A stretch of DNA of 64,000 nucleotides from the NCBI GenBank assembly GCA_964471115.1, contig CAYYFE010000013.1:31080-95079 (forward strand). The letters run 5' to 3'. Within the stretch, counting starts at the first letter, position 1. Every line of letters starts with the position of its first letter. Below the pieces are notes generated by a model that had not been told where the DNA came from, did not search any database, and was given only the letters and a program-made list of their open reading frames with translations. Shown here piece by piece: positions 1-6,878 of this stretch. Source of the DNA: SYFT01 sp964471115. Its GTDB lineage: Bacteria > Acidobacteriota > Vicinamibacteria > Vicinamibacterales > SCN-69-37. The translations under genes and the position numbers were made by a program.

Positions 1-1025
1 GACAGGTCCGGTGCGGCGGGCGTCATCACCGGCGCAAACCGGGTCTTCACCCGATGCTGCCGCGCCAGGGCGTCGTCAATCCGCGACATCGGCAGACGGC
101 CGTCTTCCACGGCGTGGATGACGGCTTCCAGGGCCGCCACCTGTTCCTCGAGCGTGGAGTTGCACAACAACACGACGTCGCAGCCGGCCGCCAGCGACGC
201 CACCATCGCGTCAGGCAGCGGCCAGGTCGCCGCCACGGCCTTCATGCCCAGGTCGTCGCTGATGACCATGCCGTCGAACCCGAGCTCCCCTTTGAGGATG
301 TCGTTGACGATCGTGGCCGACAACGTGGCCGGCAGGGCGTCATCCATCGACGGCACCAGCACATGCGCCGTCATCACGGTCTGCAAGCCGGCCGCGATGG
401 CCGCGCGGAAGGGAGCGAACTCCACCGCGCGCAGCCGGTCAGGTGGCTGCTCCACCAGCGGCAGCTCGAAGTGCGAGTCGGTGGAGGTGTCCCCATGGCC
501 CGGAAAATGTTTGCCGCAGGCCACGATGCCTTCCCTGTGCAGGGTCGCCACCAGCTGCGCGCCGACGCGTGACACCAGGTCGGCCGACTCACCAAAGGCC
601 CGATCCCCGATGACGGGGTTCTTCGGGTTGGTGTGGATGTCGAGCACCGGCGTGTAATCGAGATTGATGCCCACGGCGCGCAGCTCGGCCGCCAGCGCGG
701 AGGCGAAGGCCTCGACCAGCGCGGCATCGCCGGCCCGGCCCAGAGTCACCATCGGCGGCCATTCGGTGAAGGGCTGTCGCAGCCGGGCCACGCGGCCGCC
801 CTCCTGATCGACGCTGATCCACAGCGGCCAGTCCCGCGCCATCGAGGCGGCCTCGCGCGACAGGTCGGCCACCTGCGCCGGTTCCGCGATGTTGCGCGCG
901 AAGTAGATCACCCCGCCCAGGTCGAACTCGGCGGCCACCTTCTTCAAGTCGGCAGGCACGGTGTGCCCCGGGAAGCCGACAATCGCCAGCTGCCCCACGT
1001 GACGACGAAGATCGCGCAACGACAT
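1..1025 (-). CDS. nagZ: Beta-N-acetylhexosaminidase, glycoside hydrolase family 3 (partial at left edge)
   Basis: This reads as a GH3 hexosaminidase that would remove N-acetylglucosamine during cytoplasmic peptidoglycan recycling. It starts at an ATG and runs off the window without a stop. About 341 codons are visible, close to the normal length of NagZ, so little should be missing. Early in the protein is the SVDQEGGRVAR segment typical of the family. Further on is KHFPGHGDTSTDSH, the conserved loop carrying the catalytic His-Asp pair of NagZ enzymes. The gene is divergent from the GHMP kinase, with only 36 bp between starts, so the two promoters must share that AT-richer gap. The family assignment is firm. 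The specific role in recycling rather than in another GH3 activity is inferred from the motif. Confidence 0.9.
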   Translation of the reverse strand, partial: MSLRDLRRHVGQLAIVGFPGHTVPADLKKVAAEFDLGGVIYFARNIAEPAQVADLSREAASMARDWPLWISVDQEGGRVARLRQPFTEWPPMVTLGRAGDAALVEAFASALAAELRAVGINLDYTPVLDIHTNPKNPVIGDRAFGESADLVSRVGAQLVATLHREGIVACGKHFPGHGDTSTDSHFELPLVEQPPDRLRAVEFAPFRAAIAAGLQTVMTAHVLVPSMDDALPATLSATIVNDILKGELGFDGMVISDDLGMKAVAATWPLPDAMVASLAAGCDVVLLCNSTLEEQVAALEAVIHAVEDGRLPMSRIDDALARQHRVKTRFAPVMTPAAPDL

Positions 1026-1061
1026 GCGGGAAGAATTATAAGGCCACCTATAATCCTCTCT

Positions 1062-2069
1062 GTGCGCATCACCGCTTCCGCGCCGACCCGCATCGACCTG
1101 GCGGGCGGCACGTTCGACATCTGGCCGCTCTATCTCCTTCACGACCGCGCGCAGACCATCAATGCCGCGCTCTCGTTACGCGCGTCCTGCACGCTGACCT
1201 CACGCGCCGACGCGCGGGTCATCCTGCGGTCGGAGGACACCGGTGAAACCATCGAGTCGCCCTCGGTGGCCGACCTCGACCTCGACCGCCTGCCGCTGGT
1301 GGCGCGGCTGACCCATCTCTTCCTGAACGGCGCCGGGCACGGCATCGAGGTGACGACACGATCCGAGTCGCCCGTCGGCGCTGGCATTGCCGGGTCCTCG
1401 GCCATGAACGTGGCGCTCACCGGCGGGCTCGCCGCGTTTGCGGGGCGAACGCTCTCAGACGATGAACTGCTGACGATCGCGATGAACGTCGAGGCCCAGG
1501 TCATTCGGGTGCCGACCGGCGCGCAGGACTATCGCCCGGCGCTGTATGGCGGCGTGTCGGCGGTGGAACTGACGCCGCACGGCGTCACCCGCGTGGCGCT
1601 ACCGGTCGAACCCGAGGCGCTGGCCAGCCGCGTGGTGGTGGCCTATACGGGCGCGTCGCGCAACTCGGGCATCAACAACTGGGACGTGATGAAGCGCCGC
1701 ATCGATGGCGATCCGGCGGTCGTCGAGGCCTTTGACGGCATTCGCGACGCAGCAGTCGGCATGCGTGACGCGCTCACGGCCGGCGACTGGATGTCGGCCG
1801 GGCAGCACCTGGCCAACGAGTGGCGCCGCCGCACGACCCTGGCGCCCGGCGTGACGACGCCCGCCATCACCGCCCTGCTCGAATCGGCCCTGGCCGCCGG
1901 CGCGTGGGCCGGCAAAGTGTGCGGCGCGGGTGGCGGCGGCTGCCTCTTCTGCCTCACGCCCCCTGAGCGTCAGGCCGCGGTCGCGGCCGCGCTCACGGCC
2001 GGCGGCGCCACCGTGCTGGGGTGTACGATCAGTGCGAAGGGCTTGGACGTATTGAGGATTGGGGATTGA
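1062..2069 (+). CDS. GHMP-family sugar/metabolite kinase
   Basis: A 335-residue GHMP kinase that phosphorylates a small metabolite with ATP. I chose the GTG at 1062 because family homology begins immediately with APTRIDLAGGTFD; the frame stays open much further upstream, but only as an antisense shadow of the hexosaminidase gene. The glycine/serine-rich ATP loop GAGIAGSSAM lies near residue 107. The C-terminal GHMP motif GKVCGAGGGGCLF lies near residue 284. The N-terminal signature resembles the fucokinase/heptose-kinase/mevalonate-kinase branch, but the substrate cannot be told from sequence. The last codons and the stop lie inside a 7-bp tandem repeat (2052-2079), so the C-terminal residues are written by repeat DNA. 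Confidence 0.85.
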   Translation: MRITASAPTRIDLAGGTFDIWPLYLLHDRAQTINAALSLRASCTLTSRADARVILRSEDTGETIESPSVADLDLDRLPLVARLTHLFLNGAGHGIEVTTRSESPVGAGIAGSSAMNVALTGGLAAFAGRTLSDDELLTIAMNVEAQVIRVPTGAQDYRPALYGGVSAVELTPHGVTRVALPVEPEALASRVVVAYTGASRNSGINNWDVMKRRIDGDPAVVEAFDGIRDAAVGMRDALTAGDWMSAGQHLANEWRRRTTLAPGVTTPAITALLESALAAGAWAGKVCGAGGGGCLFCLTPPERQAAVAAALTAGGATVLGCTISAKGLDVLRIGD

Positions 2070-2079
2070 GGATTGGGGA
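2052..2079. repeat. Four tandem heptamers across a stop codon
   Basis: Four 7-bp units alternate TTGAGGA and TTGGGGA. The array encodes the final residues and stop codon of the GHMP kinase and ends a few bases before the next ATG (2086). It belongs to the wider class of short-unit intergenic repeats in the first 33 kb. Confidence 0.85.
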
Positions 2080-2085
2080 TTTCTG

Positions 2086-2325
2086 ATGGCCAAGCCGATT
2101 GACGCGATTCGCACCCTGTACTTCAACGCCACGAAGGCGACGGTTCAGAAGGATCTGACCAAGGCCATCGACCTGTTCAAGCAATTGACGACGGAGGAAG
2201 ACCGCGAGAAGGCGGCCGTCTTCATGGACGGGTTGTCGCAGATGCGGTCGGAGTGGGGCGTCCGGCCATCGCCTCCTCCGCGTAAAACGACGAAGCGTTC
2301 GCCGGCGTCACGGTCACGGTCCTGA
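2086..2325 (+). CDS. Small conserved-looking hypothetical protein
   Basis: A 79-residue protein starting at the ATG that follows the heptamer array. The first 55 residues look like a compact helical domain (MAKPIDAIRTLYFNATK, then KDLTKAIDLFKQLTTEEDR and an AVFMDGLSQMR helix). The tail is Pro/Ser/Arg-rich. I do not recognise a family. Its 3' end overlaps the convergent RodZ-like gene by 104 bp, and the basic tail falls wholly in that overlap, so the functional part is probably the N-terminal domain. It is the likely second gene of a GHMP-kinase transcription unit, 16 bp downstream. A genuine gene is likely but not certain. Confidence 0.55.
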   Translation: MAKPIDAIRTLYFNATKATVQKDLTKAIDLFKQLTTEEDREKAAVFMDGLSQMRSEWGVRPSPPPRKTTKRSPASRSRS

Positions 2326-3067
2326 CTTCCCCGGGCCGGCCCAGCGACCGCGCGGGTTTGCCCATGACGGTCCACGACACGGCGCCAGCGCTGCCCACCT
2401 GCAGCACGATCTCGCGCTTGGCCTCGAAGCGTTCGCGCTCACCCACCCCGAACACGCGACCCGGCAACGCCGCACCATCGGCCGTCACCTGAATCCAGCA
2501 GTTTGCGGTGGCCGTCAGTTCGATCCACACCGGCGCGGTTGACGCCGCCGGCGCGGGGGCGGGCGGGTCGACGGGCGCGGCCGGCGGTGGCACCACGGGT
2601 GCCGGCGTGGCGGCCGCGGCCGACGCAACGGTCTCCAGCACCGGCGTCGACGCGGGCGGCTCCGATTTCTGGCGGCTCCATTGCCACCAGACGACCGCGA
2701 ACACCACCACGACCACCAGCACGATGAGGGCAATGCGCAGGGCGGCGGCCGCGCGCCGCTGCTGCTCGAGGAAGGCGCGGTCATCGGGGGACACGCCGGT
2801 GACCACGGCCGGCTTGTCCTCGCGCCCCGCCTGGGCGGCCTGCTCCTTCAGGAACCACTCGATGACTTCGTCGGGATTGAGGCCCACTTCCTCGGCGTAG
2901 GCGCGCACGAACGCGCGGCTGAAGATGCCGCCCGGCAGCTTCGACAGATCGCCGCGTTCGAGCGCTTCGAGCGCCGCCGTCGAGATCTTGGTCGACAGCG
3001 CGATCTGTCTCAGCGAAATGCCGCGGCCTTCCCTGGCCTGCTTCAGATGGGCGCCGAATTCACTCAT
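2222..3067 (-). CDS. RodZ-like helix-turn-helix membrane protein
   Basis: A 281-residue membrane protein of RodZ layout, a family that links the MreB cytoskeleton to cell-wall synthesis. Residues 4-70 are an XRE-type helix-turn-helix with the family phrases GISLRQIALSTKIS and LPGGIFSRAFVRAYA. One hydrophobic segment spans about 109-130. A Pro/Ala-rich linker follows (about 137-178). The C-terminal 180-265 region is a periplasmic DUF4115-like beta domain (PVWIELTATANCWIQV onwards). It is the last gene of the long minus-strand operon that includes rplS and rnhB. The 3' end overlaps a convergent small gene. Family assignment is good; the cell-shape role is inferred from family. Confidence 0.85.
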   Translation of the reverse strand: MSEFGAHLKQAREGRGISLRQIALSTKISTAALEALERGDLSKLPGGIFSRAFVRAYAEEVGLNPDEVIEWFLKEQAAQAGREDKPAVVTGVSPDDRAFLEQQRRAAAALRIALIVLVVVVVFAVVWWQWSRQKSEPPASTPVLETVASAAAATPAPVVPPPAAPVDPPAPAPAASTAPVWIELTATANCWIQVTADGAALPGRVFGVGERERFEAKREIVLQVGSAGAVSWTVMGKPARSLGRPGEVRTVTVTPANASSFYAEEAMAGRPTPTASATTRP

Positions 3068-3095
3068 GGGTCTTCATCTCAACTGCGCTGCGGGT

Positions 3096-3719
3096 CTAAC
3101 TGTATCGCAGGCGGGCGACGGCCTCACGCGGTCCCAGCGCGCCGGGCACGATGCCCGCAGGCAGAAACACGGTGATCGCGGCCACACCCGCCGCGCCCGC
3201 CGCGCGACAGGTGGCGGCGTTGGCCGGGGTGACGCCGCCCACGGCGTGCACGGGCACCCGACTCACGGCGGCCACGGCGCGCAGCAGATCGAGACCGCCG
3301 GCCGGTTTGTCGCCGCTGCCGAACACCGCGCCGACATGCACGTAGTCGGCCTGACTGCGGGCCGCCGCCCCGGCGTCGTGGATGGACTGGCCGACCAGCA
3401 CCGGCGCGTCAAAGAGCGCGCGCACCCGCGCCACCGGCCAGCCGTCGTCACGCAGATGGACGGCCGGGACGCCCACGGCCCGGGCCACGTCGGCGCGATC
3501 GTTGATGACGATTCGGGTCGGCGACCCGTCGGCCGCGCGCTGCAGGCCGCCGGCCAGTTCGGCCAGGCGCGCCGCGTCGAGCCAGGGTTCACGAAGTTGA
3601 ATGCGATCGACGCCGGCGGCAATTGCCTCGTCGAGCCAGCGCCGCGCCTGCGTGACGACCGCGCGATCGGTGCGCGCGTCCGGACAGGCGCGCCGGCAAT
3701 CAGTGATGAGCGTCAGCAT
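3096..3719 (-). CDS. Thiamine-phosphate synthase/TenI-like TIM-barrel protein
   Basis: A 207-residue ThiE/TenI superfamily protein. The chosen ATG at 3719 is followed directly by the first barrel strand (LTLITDCR). Seen in order are DRIQLREPWLDAARLAELA, INDRADVARAVGVPAVHLR, VGQSIHD, YVHVGAVFGSGDKP and a phosphate-binding HAVGGVTPANAATCRAAGA segment, matching the strand-loop order of the family. Some loops differ from classic ThiE: the usual substrate-loop threonines after VHVGAVF are replaced by GSGDK. It could therefore be a thiazole tautomerase (TenI) or a ThiE paralogue. No other thi gene is near. It overlaps the end of the upstream small membrane protein gene by 20 bp. Confidence 0.75.
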   Translation of the reverse strand: MLTLITDCRRACPDARTDRAVVTQARRWLDEAIAAGVDRIQLREPWLDAARLAELAGGLQRAADGSPTRIVINDRADVARAVGVPAVHLRDDGWPVARVRALFDAPVLVGQSIHDAGAAARSQADYVHVGAVFGSGDKPAGGLDLLRAVAAVSRVPVHAVGGVTPANAATCRAAGAAGVAAITVFLPAGIVPGALGPREAVARLRYS

Positions 3720-3957
3720 CGCCGGACCACCGGCTCGCGATGGCCGACAGCAGATCGCGCAGGCCGGCAAAGGCCGTGATGAGCCCCACCCCGCTGACCG
3801 CGCCGCGGGCGTACGCGTTTTCCATCAGGCCGTCGAGCCACGGCCACAGGTCGCCGAAGTAGTTGCGCTCCCACAACTGCGTCCAGGGCGCCATGACCAG
3901 CAGCAGGCCGGCCTCGAGCAGGTAGGCGGCGATGAGCAGTCGGCTGAAGAAGGAAAT
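3700..3957 (-). CDS. Small two-helix membrane protein with unclear start
   Basis: The frame encodes SFFSRLLIAAYLLEAGLLLV, then APWTQLWERNYFGDLWPWL and a second hydrophobic stretch (AVSGVGLITAFAGLRDLLS). This is a plausible small integral membrane protein squeezed between rnhB and the ThiE-like gene. There is no ATG, GTG or TTG before the first helix. The coordinates given assume an ATT at 3957, which has GGAG six bases upstream. The first ATG is at 3894 and would delete the first membrane helix, leaving 64 residues. The intact open frame and hydrophobic pattern argue for a real gene. Function unknown. Confidence 0.5.
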   Translation of the reverse strand: MSFFSRLLIAAYLLEAGLLLVMAPWTQLWERNYFGDLWPWLDGLMENAYARGAVSGVGLITAFAGLRDLLSAIASRWSGDADAHH

Positions 3958-3986
3958 GGGCGGCTCCGGGCAGCGTGGCGGCTGCG

Positions 3987-4565
3987 TTACGTCTCGTCAG
4001 CGATGGTATCAGAGAGGTCGAACAGCGTCGGCGGCCGGAACGTGCGACGGTGCGCCGGGGAGTAGCCGTGCCGGGCCACCGCGGCCAGATGGTCGGCCGT
4101 GGCGTACCCCTTGTGGCGATCGTAGCCGTAGCGCGGATCGGCCGCATGCAGCGCTCGCATCAGGTCGTCGCGATACACCTTGGCGACGATGGACGCGGCC
4201 GCGATGGCCGAGACGCGCGCGTCGCCGCCGATGACCGCCCGCTGGGCGATGGGCAGCTGCGGCAGCGGGAACCCGTCGACCAGCACCAGCCCCGGCTGGG
4301 GCTGCAGCTGCTCGACCGCGCGCCGCATGGCGGTGAGTGAGGCGCGATGGATGTTGAGGCGGTCGATCTCGTCCACCTCGATGACCGCCACCGCCCAGCT
4401 CACCGCGTGCGCCCGGACCTCGACCGCCAGCGCCTCGCGCTCGGCGGCGCGCAGCGCCTTCGAGTCGGCCAATCCGGGGATGTGGCGCTCCGGATCGAGA
4501 ATCACCGCGCCGGCGACGACCGGGCCGGCCAGACAGCCGCGGCCGACCTCGTCGGCCCCGGCCAC
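3987..4565 (-). CDS. rnhB: Ribonuclease HII
   Basis: RNase HII cleaves the RNA strand of RNA-DNA hybrids and removes single ribonucleotides from DNA. The acidic motif GADEVGRGCLAGPV is at the N-terminus, followed by LVDGFPLPQLP and SIVAKVYRDDLM, which supply the remaining catalytic acidic residues. The ordinary start on offer is the GTG at 4565, but this begins inside the first beta strand. In-frame residues upstream (LENAVRRLGFALVAGADE) fit the family N-terminus, so translation probably starts further out. A CTG at 4625 overlaps the rplS stop as CTGA and would couple the two genes. Function is secure; the start is not. Confidence 0.92.
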   Translation of the reverse strand: MAGADEVGRGCLAGPVVAGAVILDPERHIPGLADSKALRAAEREALAVEVRAHAVSWAVAVIEVDEIDRLNIHRASLTAMRRAVEQLQPQPGLVLVDGFPLPQLPIAQRAVIGGDARVSAIAAASIVAKVYRDDLMRALHAADPRYGYDRHKGYATADHLAAVARHGYSPAHRRTFRPPTLFDLSDTIADET

Positions 4566-4621
4566 CAGCGCAAACCCGAGCCGCCGGACGGCATTCTCGA
4601 GCGTGCGTGACGCCCGCGTGC

Positions 4622-4966
4622 TCAGACGCGCTTCTTTTCCTTCATGCGCGCCGCCTTCCCGCGCAGGTCGCGCAGGAAGTACAGCTTCGCGCGGCGCACC
4701 TGGGCGCTGCGGACGACCTCGATCTTGTCGATCGACGGCGAGTGCAGCGGGAAGATGCGCTCGACGCCCTGGCCGAACGACACCTTGCGCACCGTGAACG
4801 TCGCATTGGCGCCGCCGCGATGCTGGCCGATCACCATGCCTTCGAACACCTGGATACGTTCCTTGTCGCCTTCGCGCACCTTCACGTGGACGCGCACGGT
4901 GTCGCCCGAACGCATTTCGGGACGGTTCACCAGGTGGGGTTTCTCAATCATTTCTACCGCGTTCAT
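4622..4966 (-). CDS. rplS: 50S ribosomal protein L19
   Basis: A 114-residue L19, a large-subunit protein near the 30S-50S interface. The ATG at 4966 gives the normal N-terminus (MNAVEMIEKPHLVN) and has GAGGAG upstream. Diagnostic stretches are RSGDTVRVHVKVREG, FEGMVIGQHRGG, SFGQGVERIFPLHSP and RRAKLYFLRDLRGKAARMKE. The gene sits in the standard order rpsP-khpA-rimM-trmD-rplS-rnhB, 10 bp after trmD. Confidence 0.97.
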   Translation of the reverse strand: MNAVEMIEKPHLVNRPEMRSGDTVRVHVKVREGDKERIQVFEGMVIGQHRGGANATFTVRKVSFGQGVERIFPLHSPSIDKIEVVRSAQVRRAKLYFLRDLRGKAARMKEKKRV

Positions 4967-4976
4967 GTCCTGCTCC

Positions 4977-5723
4977 TCACTGCCGGGGCCCGGGCCCCGC
5001 CTGTATCGCCTTGAGCGCCGCACGTTCCTCGTCGGTCAGTGCCGCGCCCGCCAACAACTCCGGCCGCCGCGCCAGGGTGCGTCTCACCCGCTCGCGCGCC
5101 CGCCACTTCTCGATCTCGCCGTGATGCCCCGACAGCAACACGTCGGGCACGGCCCGCTCCCGGAACACCGCCGGGCGCGTGTAGTGCGGGTGATCGAGCA
5201 CCCCCCGCACGAACGAATCCTGCGCCACCGACGCCTCGTCGCCCACCACCCCGGGCACCAGACGCGCCACCGCGTCGATCAGCACCAGCGCGGGCAACTC
5301 CCCGCCCGTCAGCACGTAGTCGCCGATGGAGACCTCATCGGTGACGAGCGCCTCGGTGACACGCTCGTCGACGCCTTCGTACCGGCCGCACAGGATGACC
5401 ACACGCGCCATCCCGGCAAACCGCGCCGCCATCTCGTGGGTCAACGTGCGCCCCTGCGGCGTCATCAGCACCACGGCCTGCGGCGCGCCGCGTTCGGCGG
5501 CCACCGCCTCCACCGCCCGGAACAGCGGCTCGGGCTTCATCACCATGCCCGGTCCGCCGCCAAACGGCACGTCATCCACCACCCGGTGCCGGTCGGTCGT
5601 GTAGTCGCGCAGGTCCCGCGCCTTCACCTCGACCAGCCCCCGCTCCTGCGCCCGGGCGATGACACCTTCCGCCAGCAGCGCCTCGACCATCGCGGGAAAG
5701 ATCGTGACGACATCAATGGTCAC
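4977..5723 (-). CDS. trmD: tRNA (guanine37-N1)-methyltransferase
   Basis: TrmD methylates G37 next to the anticodon of several tRNAs, using S-adenosylmethionine, and so prevents frameshifting. The 248-residue protein has the SPOUT trefoil-knot motifs: VPFGGGPGMVMKPEPLF, LCGRYEGVDERV, SIGDYVLTGGELPA and DSFVRGVLDHPHYTRP. The GTG start at 5723 overlaps the 3' end of rimM by 11 bp, which suggests translational coupling. Length and motif order are normal. Confidence 0.97.
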   Translation of the reverse strand: MTIDVVTIFPAMVEALLAEGVIARAQERGLVEVKARDLRDYTTDRHRVVDDVPFGGGPGMVMKPEPLFRAVEAVAAERGAPQAVVLMTPQGRTLTHEMAARFAGMARVVILCGRYEGVDERVTEALVTDEVSIGDYVLTGGELPALVLIDAVARLVPGVVGDEASVAQDSFVRGVLDHPHYTRPAVFRERAVPDVLLSGHHGEIEKWRARERVRRTLARRPELLAGAALTDEERAALKAIQAGPGPRQ

Positions 5724-6243
5724 GTCCGCCTCCCGTCACGTTCGCCTCGAGCAGCCCCTCGGGCGGCGCAATCACGATGCGCCTCGCGGTCACATCCACC
5801 TCGCGGCAGATCTCCTGGGCCAGCGGGATCAGCACTTCCCCGCGTGCCCCGTCCACGCCCAGCACCGCCTGCGCGGCGCCGTCGTACACCCGCGCGACCC
5901 GTCCCACCACGGCGCCCCGATCGGTCACCACGTCACATCCGACCAGGTCGCCGAAGTAATACGACCCGGTCGGCAACGCGGGCCGCGCCGTCTCCGGCGC
6001 GCTGAGCACCGCGTCGCGCAACGCCTCGGCGGCCTCGATCGAGTCGACGCCGGTGAATCGCACCACCCAGCGATCGCCCTGCGGCCGGCTCGCCGCCACC
6101 GTCAGTGGCTGCGTGCGGCCCGCCCGCTCCAGCGTCAGACCGGCGCCCTTCCGGAACCGTGTCGCGCCGAAGTCGGTGTCCGACTCGACGACGACATCGC
6201 CCTTGAGCCCGTGCGGCCGGACGATGCGCCCGACGCGGACCAC
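5713..6243 (-). CDS. rimM: 16S rRNA processing protein RimM
   Basis: RimM helps mature the 30S head and binds S19. The 176-residue product begins with the family signature VRVGRIVRPHGLKGDVVV. The N-terminal RimM barrel covers about residues 1-85 and a PRC-barrel covers about 95-165 (SYYFGDLVGCDVVTDRG, then EVLIPLAQEICREVD). It lies between khpA and trmD in the conserved ribosomal operon. Confidence 0.95.
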   Translation of the reverse strand: MVRVGRIVRPHGLKGDVVVESDTDFGATRFRKGAGLTLERAGRTQPLTVAASRPQGDRWVVRFTGVDSIEAAEALRDAVLSAPETARPALPTGSYYFGDLVGCDVVTDRGAVVGRVARVYDGAAQAVLGVDGARGEVLIPLAQEICREVDVTARRIVIAPPEGLLEANVTGGGRDH

Positions 6244-6250
6244 GGCGGCC

Positions 6251-6490
6251 TCAGTCGCGGAAGTCGACGGTCACGCGTTCCCCGTCGAGTTCGCCGGCGG
6301 CGGCCGCCAGCGTCCGGATCGCCGACGCGGTCCGGCCCTGCCGGCCGATCACCCGGCCGAGATCGCCGTCGGCCATCGTCAGCTCGATGATCATCGAGCC
6401 GCGGCGCGGCACCTCGACCACGTCCACCTCGTCGGGCTGGCTCGCCAGCGCGCGCGCGACGACTTCCACGACGTCGCGGGCGCGGCTCAC
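6251..6490 (-). CDS. khpA: KH-domain RNA-binding protein KhpA
   Basis: A 79-residue single-KH-domain protein of the KhpA/YlqC family, RNA-binding proteins linked to cell division and envelope control in other bacteria. The GxxG loop is visible in GRVIGRQGRTASAIR at about residues 46-60. The start overlaps the rpsP stop in an ATGA arrangement, so translation is probably coupled. Its place between rpsP and rimM is the usual one. Confidence 0.93.
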   Translation of the reverse strand: MSRARDVVEVVARALASQPDEVDVVEVPRRGSMIIELTMADGDLGRVIGRQGRTASAIRTLAAAAGELDGERVTVDFRD

Positions 6491-6768
6491 GATGCCGCCG
6501 GCGCGGCGTCCGCCGCAGGGGCCTCGGCCGCCGGCGCGGGCGTCCGTGCCAGCAGCGTCCGCAACGTGTCGGACGGCTGCGCGCCGGTCTTCATCCAGTG
6601 CGCCAGCCGCTCGCGATCGAGCACCAGCGTCTCAGGCGAAGTCCGCGGGTCGTAGTGCCCGAGAATCTCGATGAACCGCCCCTCACGCGCCGCCGCGTGT
6701 TCCGTCACCACAATGCGGAAGAACGGACGATTCTTCGACCCCGCCCGCCGCATACGAATTACGACCAT
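6487..6768 (-). CDS. rpsP: 30S ribosomal protein S16
   Basis: A 93-residue S16. The ATG at 6768, preceded by an AGGGAGAG-type ribosome site, gives the canonical VVIRMRRAGSKNRPFFRIVV N-terminus. RFIEILGHYDPRT and ERLAHWMKTGAQPSDTLRTLL complete the family pattern. The C-terminus has an Ala/Pro-rich tail of about 17 residues, longer than the minimal S16. Confidence 0.97.
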   Translation of the reverse strand: MVVIRMRRAGSKNRPFFRIVVTEHAAAREGRFIEILGHYDPRTSPETLVLDRERLAHWMKTGAQPSDTLRTLLARTPAPAAEAPAADAAPAAS

Positions 6769-6828
6769 CTGTCTCTCCCTCTGCTGTCCTTCGGCGGCCC
6801 ACACACCGGGCCGCCCCACGTATTGCCA

Positions 6829-6878
6829 CTTGCCGCCACTTGCCGCAACTTGCCGCAACTGGCCGCCACTTGCCGCTA
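6829..6878. repeat. Five tandem decamers abutting the ffh stop codon
   Basis: On the plus strand five 10-bp units read CTTGCCGCCA, CTTGCCGCAA (twice), CTGGCCGCCA and CTTGCCGCTA. On the minus strand the array begins exactly with the TAG stop of ffh (context AAG TAG CGGC). The same decamer, also starting at an AAG-TAG stop, occurs at 12183-12257 and 22427-22490. Confidence 0.9.

Noticed and set aside
633..1061. N-terminal extension of the GHMP kinase frame
   Set aside because: The frame is open upstream, but that part is antisense to nagZ, and kinase homology begins right at the GTG at 1062.
4644..6005. Long plus-strand open frame opposite rplS-trmD-rimM
   Set aside because: It is antisense to three certain genes, has Arg/Pro-rich low-complexity content and no family motif. 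Open antisense frames are expected in such GC-rich DNA.
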